The notes under the pieces are model-generated. The model was not told the origin of the DNA. It saw nothing but the letters and a program-made list of their open reading frames with translations, and made no database searches. A DNA stretch of 64,000 nt from Streptomyces lanatus (GTDB lineage Bacteria > Actinomycetota > Actinomycetes > Streptomycetales > Streptomycetaceae), in the NCBI RefSeq assembly GCF_014655715.1, contig NZ_BNBM01000004.1:319639-383638 (forward strand), read 5' to 3'. A program made the translations under genes and the position numbers. The number at the start of each line of letters is the position of its first letter. Position 1 is the first letter of the stretch. This document shows, one piece after another, positions 8,307 through 16,891 of the stretch.

Positions 8307-10172
8307 TCACTCACCCCCGCTCCACGCTTCGACGATCCGGCAGGTCAGGGCGAAGTCGCCGACCCGGCGCCGTACTTCGGCCGTGGTGTCGGGTGATGCG
8401 GAGGCGCGCATGGTCACGGTCACCGTCACCGACCCGGAGTCGGCCTCGGCCACGACCCCGGCCACCTCGGCTATGTCGCCGAGCGCCTCGCCGAGCACAC
8501 GGCGGGCGGCGTCGGCGCGCAGGGCGAGCTTGTAGGGCTTGCCGACCGCGGTGACGGGCAGTGCGTCGAGGACGCGGACCGCCTTGGGCGCGGCGGCGGC
8601 CTCACCGATGTGCTCGGCGGCCCAGGCGCTCAGGTCGCCCTCGTCGACGGTGGCGTCGGAGAGCGTCACATACGCCACCGGCACCTCGCCCGCCCGCCGG
8701 TCCGGCTGGCCGACCGCCTGGGCCCCGGTGACGGCGGGGTGCGCGAGCAGGGCGTCCTCGATCACCCGGGGGTCTATGTTGTGACCGCCGCGGATGATCA
8801 GATCCTTCGCGCGTCCGGTGAGGTGGAGGAAGCCGTCCTCGTCGAGGTATCCGAGGTCGCCGGTGTCCAGCCAGCCGTCGGTCACCTTGCCCTGGCTGCT
8901 GATCCGGAAGCCGTCCGCGTCACGGCCCTCGACATAGCCGGGGAAGATCGTAGGACCGTTGATGAAGACGGTCCCGATCTCACCAGGGGGCAGGCCGTGC
9001 CCGATCCGGATGCTCTGGTAGGGCAGCCTCCGTCCTACCGAGCCGGGCCTGCGCACTTCCAGGAAGCCGCGCACGCTGGCGCAGGTCGCCTCGGTCAGGC
9101 CGTATCCCTCCAGGAGCGGTATCCCCGTCGCCGTCTCGAAGCCGGTGCGCACACCGTCGGGCAGCGCGGAGGCGCCGACCATCGCGCAGCGCATGGAGCC
9201 GATGTCCGCCCCGTCGACCGGGCAGCCGGCCAGGACGCCGTACACCGTCGGCACCGCGCTCATCGTGGCGATGCGATAGTGCTCGACGATGCGCCAGAAC
9301 TCCGCGTACAAGGCTATGTCGCGGTATCCCAGAGGCCCCGCCCAGACGACGCGCTGTCCGCGCAGCAGCGGTGCGAGCAGGGTGACGACGAGCGCGTTGA
9401 CATGGAACAGAGGCAGGCCGGCGAAAACGACGGAGTCCTCGTCCAGCATGGAGTTGGCCGCGATCATCCAGGCGTCGGTGACCTCGTTGGAGTGCGTGTG
9501 GGCGGCGAGTTTCGGGGCACCGGTGGTGCCGCCCGTGTGGAAGAACGCCGCGAGGTCGCCGCTCTTGGGCGGTTCGCCGAGGAACCTCTCGTGCGGGCAG
9601 TCGGCCGCCGCGTCGGCGAGAGGGGCCACGGTCGGGTCGTCCGAGGCGGGCGTCGGCGCGGTGGGCCGTAGGTGCAGCACATGGTCCACCAGGCCCTGCC
9701 GGGCCAGTTCGGCTCCCTTGGCGAACGCCTCGGGGTCCAGCTCCGGGGAGGCGGCGATCAGCACGCGGGCGCCGGACCGGCGGATCAGCTCGGCGATGTG
9801 GTCCAGGCCGAGCGCGGGGTTGATGGGTGTGACGATGCCGGCGAGTTGGGAGGCGAGGAGCGCGGTGACGAGTTCGTCGCAGTTCGGGGAGAGCAGCGCG
9901 ACGGCGTCATGGCGGCGGACGCCGAGGCGGTGCAGGGCGTTGGCGGCCCGGTGCACATCTGTGAGGAGGGTCGCGTAGGTGCGGTTGCCGGGGGTGCGCC
10001 AGGACGCGGCATCCGGGAGAACCGTGAGCGCGGTCCGCTCGGGCCACTGCTCGGCCGCCCGGCGCAGCACGTCGTACGAAGTGCCGGGCAGGCCGCGTGC
10101 GTCGAGAGGGGTGGCCTCGATGGCGGCCAGGTCGTCGGGGTGGTCATAGCGGGGCCAATTGATGCCGGTCAT
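8307..10172 (-). CDS. Acyl-CoA synthetase / AMP-dependent ligase
   Basis: This 621-residue member of the acyl-adenylate-forming family activates a carboxylic acid with ATP and joins it to CoA. The phosphate-binding motif is FFHTGGTTGAPKLAAHTH, the core motif around GYGLTEATCASV follows, and the YLDEDGFLHLTGRAKDLI segment with IRGGHNIDP marks the hinge to the small C-terminal domain. The catalytic lysine motif TAVGKPYKLALR is near the end. The ATG overlaps the stop of the FAH-family gene (ATGA), so this is the last gene of a three-gene operon with the extradiol dioxygenase. An aromatic acid or a short-chain acid released by ring cleavage is the likely substrate, but this is inferred from context only. 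Confidence 0.85.
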   Translation of the reverse strand: MTGINWPRYDHPDDLAAIEATPLDARGLPGTSYDVLRRAAEQWPERTALTVLPDAASWRTPGNRTYATLLTDVHRAANALHRLGVRRHDAVALLSPNCDELVTALLASQLAGIVTPINPALGLDHIAELIRRSGARVLIAASPELDPEAFAKGAELARQGLVDHVLHLRPTAPTPASDDPTVAPLADAAADCPHERFLGEPPKSGDLAAFFHTGGTTGAPKLAAHTHSNEVTDAWMIAANSMLDEDSVVFAGLPLFHVNALVVTLLAPLLRGQRVVWAGPLGYRDIALYAEFWRIVEHYRIATMSAVPTVYGVLAGCPVDGADIGSMRCAMVGASALPDGVRTGFETATGIPLLEGYGLTEATCASVRGFLEVRRPGSVGRRLPYQSIRIGHGLPPGEIGTVFINGPTIFPGYVEGRDADGFRISSQGKVTDGWLDTGDLGYLDEDGFLHLTGRAKDLIIRGGHNIDPRVIEDALLAHPAVTGAQAVGQPDRRAGEVPVAYVTLSDATVDEGDLSAWAAEHIGEAAAAPKAVRVLDALPVTAVGKPYKLALRADAARRVLGEALGDIAEVAGVVAEADSGSVTVTVTMRASASPDTTAEVRRRVGDFALTCRIVEAWSGGE

Positions 10173-11122
10173 GCGAACCTCACCGTGGTCCGCTGCGTTC
10201 CGAGGTCGATGGAGCCGTCGGGGGTGCGGATGGACAGTTCGAGGACGTCGCCGTCGCGCAGGTACTTGTCGTTCTTCGCCTGGGAGTTGAAGAACGCCTT
10301 CCACTTCATCGCGGGCGGCAGGAGCGCCCCGATGAGCTCCACCGGCTTGGGCGGTGCCTTGAGGGCCGTGCCGCCGGGTGTGCCGGTGAGGAGGAGGTCG
10401 CCCGGTGCGAGGGCCTGGAAGCGGGAGAGTTCCTTCAGGGCCTGGAGCGGGTCGTAGATCATGTCGGTGAGGTCGCTCTTCTGCCGGATCTCGCCGTTGA
10501 CCTTGAGGACGAGCCCGAGTTGGCGCAGATGGTCGAGTTCGTCGGCGTCGAGCAGGACCAGGGCGGGGCCGACCGGGGTGAAGGTCGGGTAGGACTTGGC
10601 CTCGTAGAACTGGGTCTTGGGGAGCTGTACGTCGCGTGCGGAGACGTCGTTGGTGATGACGAGACCGGCGATGTGGTCCTTCCAGTCGGTCACCGGCGTG
10701 CCGACTTCAAGGGGGCGTCCGATCACCAGGCCCAGTTCGATCTCGTGGTCCAGGAAGCGGACATGGGCGGGTTTCACGATCTCGTCGTACGGGCCGCTGA
10801 TCGAGCCGGACGTCTTGCGGAAGAAGGTCAGCGGGACGGTGTCGGGGTTCATGCCCGAGTCCCGTACATGGGAGACGTAGTTGGTCATCTGGGCGACCAC
10901 CCGGCACGGTGCGGTGACCGGGGAGACGAGGGGGAGGTCGGCGATCCGGCGGGGCTCGGCCGTGAGAGTGCCGGCGCGGGCCTCGGCCAGCGCCATATGG
11001 GCCGTGACGACGTCGTCGAGGAGTTCGGCGGTGGTCGTCGCGGAGGTCTCGATCGGTACCGCGTGTTGCTGGTCGAGCGCGACCCACCAGGCGTCGGGGG
11101 TACGGAGGACGGAGAGGGTCAT
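10169..11122 (-). CDS. Fumarylacetoacetate hydrolase (FAH) family protein
   Basis: The 317-residue protein carries the FAH-family metal site: FLDHEIELGLVIGR supplies acidic ligands and ITNDVSARDVQ supplies the aspartate. It also has KSYPTFTPVGPALV and LLTGTPGGTAL, the standard FAH core motifs. Members hydrolyse or isomerise ring-cleavage products such as acylpyruvates and 2-hydroxyhepta-2,4-diene-1,7-dioate. Position between an extradiol dioxygenase and an acyl-CoA ligase, with ATGA overlaps on both sides, supports a role just after ring opening. The exact substrate is not determined by the motifs. Confidence 0.88.
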   Translation of the reverse strand: MTLSVLRTPDAWWVALDQQHAVPIETSATTTAELLDDVVTAHMALAEARAGTLTAEPRRIADLPLVSPVTAPCRVVAQMTNYVSHVRDSGMNPDTVPLTFFRKTSGSISGPYDEIVKPAHVRFLDHEIELGLVIGRPLEVGTPVTDWKDHIAGLVITNDVSARDVQLPKTQFYEAKSYPTFTPVGPALVLLDADELDHLRQLGLVLKVNGEIRQKSDLTDMIYDPLQALKELSRFQALAPGDLLLTGTPGGTALKAPPKPVELIGALLPPAMKWKAFFNSQAKNDKYLRDGDVLELSIRTPDGSIDLGTQRTTVRFA

Positions 11123-12246
11123 GAGGTTGCCACTTTCAGCAGGCCGCGCAGGCGTTCGAGGTCGAACTCGTTGTCGTCGGATCCCAGGGCGGTGATGATC
11201 GAGCGCAGTTCGGCCAGCGACTCGCGCCCAGGGGCGATGCCCAGGAAGTCCTTGGTGGCAGGCGGGCCCCACTGGGCCAGACCGGAGGCCGTCATGGGCG
11301 CCCAGCCGGGTTCCAGGGCGGAGTCGAACATGTCGCTGTCGGTGAAGTGCTCGACGAGGAAGCCGTCGGGGTCGCGCCAGTAGTCGAAGATCTGGCTGCC
11401 CTGGATGTGCCGGCCGATACCCCAGGAGCGGCGGTAGCCCTCCGCCAGCAGGTGCTGGCCGCCCGCGGCCAGTGCGTCGAGGTCGGTGACCTCGTAGGCC
11501 GAGTGCACATACCGGTTGGAGGGGCCGAGGGTGAGGGCCAGGGTGTGGTGGTCGGTCAGGTCGGGGCCGCGGTCGCAGCGGATGAAGCTCATGGTGGGGC
11601 CGCGCTCGCGCTGACCCTCGTAGTACAGGAAGTCGCTGACGATCAGGCCCAGGTGTTCCAGGTACCAGTTCAGCGTGCGCAGATAGGTCGTCGTCTGGAG
11701 GACGACGTGGCCCAGGCGCCGCACGCCCGCCGGTTCCCGTGGGGGTCGCTGGGTGGCGTTGGCCCGGTCCAGTCCGTCGCCGAAGTTGAACGCCTGTGAC
11801 CGCTGCCCGGCCAGCGCGGGCAGATCGTCGGTGCCGGCCACGACGCGGATCCGCAGTCCGCCCGGGTCGAGCAGCTCCACGGCGGACCCGCCCAGGTGCT
11901 GCGGCAGCGGACGCACCCGGGTGCCGCCGGCGTCGGCCAGTCTCAGCAGGTCACGGGTGTCTGCCGCACGGAAGGCAGGGCCCAGGAAGCGGGATTTCCG
12001 GCCCTTGCGGATGATCACGCACGGCCCGCCCGCCTGAGTCCCCCGCAGGTGCAGCTCACTGCCGTCCCGGTACGACGTGACGAAGCCGAATGCCCGGGCG
12101 AAAGCCTCGGCCCGGTCCAGGTCGGGCTTGGCGAACTCCAGCCATGCGATGTCGCGGACCTTGATCACCGGGTTCGCCGCCCGGCCCGGATGCTCTCCGG
12201 GGAGTGCGCCCTGCTCGGAGTGCAGGTCATTGTGCGTGCCACCCAC
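11119..12246 (-). CDS. Extradiol ring-cleavage dioxygenase, two VOC domains
   Basis: About 375 residues form two vicinal-oxygen-chelate domains. Three likely Fe(II) ligands are visible in the C-terminal half: His in LGHVVLQTTTY, His in VHSAYEVTDLD and Glu in FLVEHFTDSDMF. This is the 2-His-1-carboxylate arrangement of type I extradiol dioxygenases such as BphC, which open catechols next to the hydroxyls. I chose the GTG at 12246, eight bases after AGGAGG; a GTG three codons further upstream overlaps that ribosome site. It is the first gene of the operon, with FAH and ligase following. No aromatic hydroxylase lies in the window, so the catechol must be made elsewhere or taken up. Confidence 0.82.
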   Translation of the reverse strand: MGGTHNDLHSEQGALPGEHPGRAANPVIKVRDIAWLEFAKPDLDRAEAFARAFGFVTSYRDGSELHLRGTQAGGPCVIIRKGRKSRFLGPAFRAADTRDLLRLADAGGTRVRPLPQHLGGSAVELLDPGGLRIRVVAGTDDLPALAGQRSQAFNFGDGLDRANATQRPPREPAGVRRLGHVVLQTTTYLRTLNWYLEHLGLIVSDFLYYEGQRERGPTMSFIRCDRGPDLTDHHTLALTLGPSNRYVHSAYEVTDLDALAAGGQHLLAEGYRRSWGIGRHIQGSQIFDYWRDPDGFLVEHFTDSDMFDSALEPGWAPMTASGLAQWGPPATKDFLGIAPGRESLAELRSIITALGSDDNEFDLERLRGLLKVATS

Positions 12247-12259
12247 GGCCACCACCTCC

Positions 12260-12273
12260 TGAATATATCTTCA
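12260..12273. promoter_or_regulatory. Operator copy 1, TGAATA-TA-TCTTCA
   Basis: This near-perfect palindrome is extended by C and G at its ends and sits just upstream of the dioxygenase ribosome site. It matches copy 2 (12303-12316) in 12 of 14 positions, with starts 43 bp apart, about four helical turns. A dimeric TetR-type repressor encoded by the divergent gene is the obvious ligand. Confidence 0.7.
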
Positions 12274-12302
12274 GTCTCGAACCGAACGTCAGTCAAGAGA
12301 AT

Positions 12303-12316
12303 TGAAGAAATCTTCA
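12303..12316. promoter_or_regulatory. Operator copy 2, TGAAGA-AA-TCTTCA
   Basis: The arms TGAAGA and TCTTCA are perfectly complementary around a 2-nt centre. The site lies upstream of the divergent TetR gene, so the pair brackets the shared promoter region and could repress both directions. Confidence 0.7.
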
Positions 12317-12381
12317 GGACTGAGGGGAGGGCGGATAAAGTGCGGGGTGAAGCAGGTGCGGGCGAGACGGAGGACGGCGCG

Positions 12382-13032
12382 ATGGCGGAGCGGGCGGCAC
12401 CCGGGCGAGTGGACCGGCGCAGGGCGCGGACGCGCAGTGCGCTGGTGGAGGCGGCCCAGCGTCTGCTGGCGGAAGGGCGCAGCGACGTCCCCATCCTGGA
12501 GATCACCGAGCTCGCCGACATCGGCGTCGGGTCCTTCTACAACCACTTCGACAGCAAGGAGGAGCTCTTCCACGTCGCGACCGAGGAGGCGCTGGAGTGG
12601 TGGGGCGCGCTGATGGACCGTCTCACCGCCGACATCGAGGACCCGGCGGTCGCCTACGCGCAGAGTTTCCGGATGACCGGCCGACTGCACCGCCGCCACC
12701 CGGAGTTGAGCCGCGTCCTGCTGAACCAGGGCCTTGAGCTGGCCCGTTCCGAGCGTGGCCTGGCGCCCCGGGCGTTCCACGACATCCGGGCCGCGATGGA
12801 CGCGGGGCGGTTCGAGGTGGAGGACCTCGATCTCGCCCTCGCGATGACGGCGGCGGCCGTGCTGGCGCTGGGCTCGCTGCTGCACGCCCAGCCCGACCGG
12901 GACGACGCCAGATCGGCGGACCTGGTGACCCGCAGTCTGCTGCGGCAGTTCGGCATCCCCGCCGACGAGGCCGAGCGGATCTGCTCCCTCGACCTGCCGG
13001 ACCTGGACGTCGTCGACGAGTTGGTCGGCTGA
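12382..13032 (+). CDS. TetR-family regulator of the aromatic operon
   Basis: The 216-residue protein opens with an N-terminal helix-turn-helix (LEITELADIGVGSFYNHFDSKEEL), the TetR signature, followed by an all-helical ligand-binding domain. The ATG at 12382 has GGAGG about nine bases upstream; a GTG near 12340 would add a charged, unstructured extension and cannot be excluded. It is divergent from the dioxygenase operon and two copies of one palindrome lie between them, so local repression relieved by an aromatic intermediate is likely. Confidence 0.85.
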   Translation: MAERAAPGRVDRRRARTRSALVEAAQRLLAEGRSDVPILEITELADIGVGSFYNHFDSKEELFHVATEEALEWWGALMDRLTADIEDPAVAYAQSFRMTGRLHRRHPELSRVLLNQGLELARSERGLAPRAFHDIRAAMDAGRFEVEDLDLALAMTAAAVLALGSLLHAQPDRDDARSADLVTRSLLRQFGIPADEAERICSLDLPDLDVVDELVG

Positions 13033-13082
13033 ACAGCGCCAGCACAGGCAAGGATGCGCACCCCTGCCTGCTGTAGGGGATG

Positions 13083-13094
13083 CTCCAATTAGAG
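13083..13094. promoter_or_regulatory. Possible TetR operator, CTCCAATTAGAG
   Basis: This AT-rich 12-bp palindrome with one mismatched pair stands out in GC-rich surroundings 50 bp upstream of the second TetR gene. It may be an autoregulatory operator or part of the promoter. There is no second copy nearby to strengthen it. Confidence 0.3.
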
Positions 13095-13143
13095 TGGGTG
13101 CTTCTGAACGTGATCGTGCACGACCGGAGAGGCGAGGCACCCC

Positions 13144-13770
13144 ATGAGCAGCCCGCAGCCGACGCGCAGGAAGCGCGCCAACGGGGTGGAGTCCCGTCAG
13201 CGGATCCTCGACGCCACCGTGGAGATCGCCGGTGAGCGCGGCTACGACGGCACCTCCATCGCGGCCGTCAGCGCCAAGTGCGGGCTGCCCGCCAGCTCCA
13301 TCTACTGGCACTTCAAGGACAAGGACGACCTGATCGCCGCGGTCATCGAGCGCAGCTTCGAGGCCTGGCTGTCGGCCGTCGAGCTGCCCGGCGACGAGGG
13401 CGGTACGTCACTGGAGCGGGTCACCGCCATGGCCGCGAACGTGGCGAAGTCGCTCGTCGACGCCCCCGACTTCCTGCGCCTGGGCCTCATGCTCGCCCTG
13501 GAGCGACGACCCGCCGAACCCCGGGGCCGCACGGTCTTCCTCCAGGTCCGCGACATCACGCACCGGAAGATCGCCGAGGTCGCCGCCGCCCTCTTCCCCG
13601 GCCTGGACGAAGCCGCTGTGGACACCCTCACCACCTACGCCGTCGCCGGCGCGGACGGCCTGTTCGTGCACCGCGAGATCAAGGGCGACAGCGTCGACCT
13701 GGTGGCGATGTTCGAGCTGCACGCACAGGTCGTCCACGACATGGCGGCCCGCATGGCAGCGGGGAAGTAG
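13144..13770 (+). CDS. TetR-family regulator
   Basis: This is a 208-residue TetR protein. A basic N-terminus (PTRRKRANGVESRQRIL) precedes the helix-turn-helix, which reads TSIAAVSAKCGLPASSIYWHFKDKDDLI. The remaining helices form an effector-binding and dimerisation domain. It converges with the NmrA-type oxidoreductase gene, about 100 bp away, so that gene is not an obvious divergent target. Its ligand and regulon cannot be told from the sequence. Confidence 0.85.
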   Translation: MSSPQPTRRKRANGVESRQRILDATVEIAGERGYDGTSIAAVSAKCGLPASSIYWHFKDKDDLIAAVIERSFEAWLSAVELPGDEGGTSLERVTAMAANVAKSLVDAPDFLRLGLMLALERRPAEPRGRTVFLQVRDITHRKIAEVAAALFPGLDEAAVDTLTTYAVAGADGLFVHREIKGDSVDLVAMFELHAQVVHDMAARMAAGK

Positions 13771-13778
13771 GGCACGCC

Positions 13779-13876
13779 CGCGAGGCCATCACCCGCGCGG
13801 GACGATCACCCGCATCCGCGAGGCGACCACCCGCGCCCGCGGAGCGACCACGCCTCCGCGAAGCGATCACCCCGCC
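13779..13876. repeat. Five degenerate tandem units with core GCGAYCACCCGC
   Basis: Five units of about 19-21 bp fill the gap between two convergent genes, each resembling CGCGAGGCGATCACCCGC. The last unit overlaps the final codons and stop of the NmrA-type gene. The units are too short, imperfect and close together for CRISPR. They could be a replication-slippage product or an unusual transcription-termination region. Confidence 0.55.
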
Positions 13877-14715
13877 TTGAACGCCTCCGCGTTCTCCCCG
13901 GTCCACTGCCCGAAGGTGCGCGCGGGCCGGCCGGTGACCTTCTCCACGGTGTCGACGACCGTACGTCCGACCTCCGGGGTGTTGCCGTACGCCTCCAGCA
14001 GGAACCCGATCACGGGCTCGGGGTGCCCCGCCGCCCGCCACTGCGCGACGGCCTGCTCCTCGGTCAGCTCGACCAGGGCGATCGCCTGACCACGGGCAGC
14101 GGCGATGGCGGACACCTTGTCGCCGACGGTGAGCAGTTCGGGCCCGGTGATCACATACTCCTGTCCCCCGTGCCCCTCCTCCGTGAGCGCGACCGCGGCG
14201 ACCGCGCCGATGTCGCCCTCATGGACCATGGCGCTCAGCCGGGAGACGAACGGCTCGCGCACCTCGCCCGAGGCCACGATGCCGTCCGCCCACTCCAGGG
14301 CGTTGCCCATGAACTCGACCGGCATCAGCACGGTCCACTCCACCCCGTCGTCCGCCCGCACCGCCTCCTCCAGCGGGGTCGCCTCACCGCCGTGCAGCAC
14401 GGTGACCCGCCGCACGCCGGCCGCGCGGGCCAGTTCCAGGATGCGCGGGCCGGTCTCCAGCGGGGCGAAGTAGGCCCCGCCGAAGGTGATCAGGTGGACG
14501 CCGGTGACGCCCTCCAGGGCCGGGACGAGGCTGTCGGGTTCGGTCAGGTCGCCCTGGACCACCTCGACGCCGGCCGGGAGGTCGGCCTTCGCCGGATCAC
14601 GGGTGAGCGCGCGCACCGCGTGGCCGCGGGCGAGGAGTTCGGCGACGACCTGGCGGCCGACGGTTCCGGTCGCTCCGGTGACAAGGATCTTCTGCGCATG
14701 CTGTGTCTGAGTCAT
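13867..14715 (-). CDS. NmrA/atypical short-chain NAD(P)-binding protein
   Basis: The 282-residue protein begins with the Rossmann motif KILVTGATGTVGRQVVAEL, typical of NmrA-like proteins. The rest follows the family: a second strand ending in an Arg (VRALTRDPAK), GDLTEPDSLVPAL and a C-terminal substrate region. Members act as NAD(P)H-dependent quinone reductases or redox sensors. It is a single gene convergent with a TetR regulator. The stop codon lies inside the last unit of the degenerate repeat at 13779-13876. Confidence 0.82.
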   Translation of the reverse strand: MTQTQHAQKILVTGATGTVGRQVVAELLARGHAVRALTRDPAKADLPAGVEVVQGDLTEPDSLVPALEGVTGVHLITFGGAYFAPLETGPRILELARAAGVRRVTVLHGGEATPLEEAVRADDGVEWTVLMPVEFMGNALEWADGIVASGEVREPFVSRLSAMVHEGDIGAVAAVALTEEGHGGQEYVITGPELLTVGDKVSAIAAARGQAIALVELTEEQAVAQWRAAGHPEPVIGFLLEAYGNTPEVGRTVVDTVEKVTGRPARTFGQWTGENAEAFKAG

Positions 14716-14740
14716 GGAACGACCGTAGGAGGACTTGCGG

Positions 14741-15577
14741 TCAGGTTCTGTCCGCAAGCACGGAGAGGTCGTTGTCGACGGTGTAGTACGGGCGCACCAC
14801 CGCATTCCCGACCACGGCCTCCGGGAAGACGAAGATCTCCTTCCGGTCCGCGATGTCGTCCAGGAGGCGGCCGATCCGGATCGGCGCCGCTCCCTCCCCC
14901 GATCCGGCCTGAACGGACAGGTCCCAGACCCGATTCCCGGCGTCCTCGGCGGCCAGCTCCCCGTACTCCACGGTGAACGAGAACCCCCGCCCGTCATCGC
15001 CCGTCACGAGCGGCTCAAGCCTGCGCACCACGCCACCTCCGCCGCGCAACCGCAGTCGTACGGCGGCCCCTTCGGCGAGCGTGGCGCCGTGCAGCCGTGC
15101 CCTGACCGTCATCGTGCGGTCGGTGACGTCGATGCCCTCGACCTCCGCGTGGGCGGTGCGCAGCCAGGCCCGCACCGCGAGATGGCCGTCCTTGGTGACG
15201 TACGGGATCCGCACGGCGACCGGTGAAGGCCGGTCATGGCGGTGCCCGGAGACGAGAGTCCGCAGGTCGCGGAGCCCGGGGCGCAGGCGCTGTCGCGGCG
15301 CGCCGGGTTCGGGGACGAGGTACATGTCCCAGCGGCCCTCGGCGAGCAGCGGCAGCGGCAGCGGTTCCAGGACGGCACGATGGCGGCCGTCCTCGGCAAG
15401 TTCCAGATCGAGTGTGTGGAGGACCTTCTCCGGCTGCCCCTTCTTGGGGCGAAGCCTCAGCAGCAGGCGAGCGTCGATGGACGGCGCCTCAAGAGCGAAG
15501 GCGATCCGGCCGTCCGTGTCGGCCGTGCAGTCGACGCGAGGGCCACCCGCGTGTGCCGTACCGGAATTCGTGTTCAT
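14741..15577 (-). CDS. Glycosyltransferase-associated beta-rich protein
   Basis: The 278-residue protein has no signal peptide and no membrane segment. Its sequence is rich in alternating beta strands with Arg/Leu runs (LRLRPKKGQPEKVL, VRLRLRGGGGVVRRLEP), suggesting one or two beta-sandwich domains. It overlaps the preceding GT4 gene by four bases (ATGA), so the two are co-translated and probably work together. Such beta-rich partners occur beside actinobacterial glycosyltransferases, but I recognise no catalytic motif and assign no activity. Confidence 0.6.
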   Translation of the reverse strand: MNTNSGTAHAGGPRVDCTADTDGRIAFALEAPSIDARLLLRLRPKKGQPEKVLHTLDLELAEDGRHRAVLEPLPLPLLAEGRWDMYLVPEPGAPRQRLRPGLRDLRTLVSGHRHDRPSPVAVRIPYVTKDGHLAVRAWLRTAHAEVEGIDVTDRTMTVRARLHGATLAEGAAVRLRLRGGGGVVRRLEPLVTGDDGRGFSFTVEYGELAAEDAGNRVWDLSVQAGSGEGAAPIRIGRLLDDIADRKEIFVFPEAVVGNAVVRPYYTVDNDLSVLADRT

Positions 15578-16827
15578 CGGCGTCCCCTCCGTACCACCCG
15601 CAGCGCCCCCGATGCCGCGACGTACGCGGCGTCACGCGCGGCGAAGCCCTGGCTGACCAGGGCGTGTTGTATGCTTCCGCGTTCCCGTGCGGCCGATCGC
15701 CCCGCCGTCACTTCCTCGATCAGCCGCTCGGCCTGTTCGACGACCGGGACCGGCCCGAACCGTCGTGCGTTCTCCAGTGCCGTACGGCCCATCCGCCGGC
15801 GTCGCTCGTCGTCGCGGACGAGTTCCAGCAGGGCGGCGCTCATCGCCTCGCGGTCCCCGACCGGGACCAGCCGGCCGTCGATGCCGTCCTTGATGATCTC
15901 GCCGGGGCCGTACGGGCAGTCGGTGCTCACGACGGGCAGTCCGCAGCGCATCGCCTCGACGATGGTCATGCCGAACGGCTCGAAGTTGGCCGCGGTCGCG
16001 CCGATCGAGCCCTTGACCCATTCCGCCTCCATGGGGGACGCGGCGCCCATCAGGAAGGCGTTGTCGCACAGGCCGAGGCGCTGGATGAGCTGGCGCAGCC
16101 GGTCCTGTTCCTCGCCCTTGCCGTAGATGCGCAGCTGCCAGTCCGGGTGGGCGGCGGCGACGGGGGCGAAGGCCTCGATGAGGAGGTCGTAGCGCTTGAC
16201 GGGGACCAGCCGGCCGGCGGCGACCACGATCTTCGCGGTGCCGTCCGCCGGGGGCAGCGCCGGATCGGGGACGCTGTTCGGGAGTGCCTCCACCCGGACG
16301 CCGGGCAGCCGCATCTTGCGCCGGTAGGAGGCGGCGTCGGCCTCGGTGACGGTGGTGAGCGCGTCGAGCCGGCGGTAGGCGCGGCGCAGTGCGGTGCGCA
16401 GCCGGGGCGAGTGGTTGTCGAGGGTGAGGTGCTCCTGCCCGATGCGGACCACGTGGTCCGGCGCCTGGAGGGCGAGGTGCACGTTGAGTCCCGGGCGCGT
16501 GCCGATCACCACGTCGGCGTCGGTCGTCGCCAGGGCCTCGCCGATCCGCTGGTCGGTCAACTCGCTGTACTGGCGGTGTCGGTATTCGGCGGCGGGGAAC
16601 ACCCGCGCCGGTCTGAGATGCAGCGGATGTTCCTTCTCGTGCCGCAGATCCACCAGCGGCGTCAGGGCCACTCTCGGGTCCAGGGTGAAGTTCGGGTGTT
16701 CCCGGTGCCGCAGGGCGGAGACGATCTCCACCTCGTGTCGCTCGGCGAGTGCCTGGGCCAGGTTGAACGTGGTGGTGATCGTGCCTCCGATCCCATAGGC
16801 GTTGTGCAGCAGGAAAGAGATCTTCAT
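15574..16827 (-). CDS. Glycosyltransferase family 4
   Basis: This 417-residue GT-B enzyme transfers a sugar from a nucleotide donor. The N-terminus (KISFLLHNAYGIGGTITTTFNLA) carries the Gly-rich acceptor-side loop. VVAAGRLVPVKRYDLLIEAFAPV starts the donor domain, and the EX7E motif appears in the ANFEPFGMTIVEAMRCGLP segment, where both glutamates contact the donor. No membrane anchor is present, so it is probably a cytoplasmic or peripheral enzyme acting on a cell-surface glycan or teichoic-acid-like acceptor. It forms a two-gene operon with the overlapping downstream gene. Confidence 0.87.
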   Translation of the reverse strand: MKISFLLHNAYGIGGTITTTFNLAQALAERHEVEIVSALRHREHPNFTLDPRVALTPLVDLRHEKEHPLHLRPARVFPAAEYRHRQYSELTDQRIGEALATTDADVVIGTRPGLNVHLALQAPDHVVRIGQEHLTLDNHSPRLRTALRRAYRRLDALTTVTEADAASYRRKMRLPGVRVEALPNSVPDPALPPADGTAKIVVAAGRLVPVKRYDLLIEAFAPVAAAHPDWQLRIYGKGEEQDRLRQLIQRLGLCDNAFLMGAASPMEAEWVKGSIGATAANFEPFGMTIVEAMRCGLPVVSTDCPYGPGEIIKDGIDGRLVPVGDREAMSAALLELVRDDERRRRMGRTALENARRFGPVPVVEQAERLIEEVTAGRSAARERGSIQHALVSQGFAARDAAYVAASGALRVVRRGRR

Positions 16828-16891
16828 GGCGGACTAGACCGCGCAGAGAGCCTTTCCGTTGCCTTGTGTTATCGCTCTGTTGCCTTGCGGG

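Noticed and set aside
8307..12246. Dioxygenase, FAH and ligase as tailoring genes of the PKS/NRPS cluster
   Set aside because: They form a separate operon with its own divergent TetR and operators and a terminator before the PKS/NRPS promoter; the enzymes fit aromatic catabolism.
13779..13876. The tandem units as a CRISPR array
   Set aside because: Units are only about 20 bp, differ from one another, have no unique spacers of constant length, and no cas gene is present.
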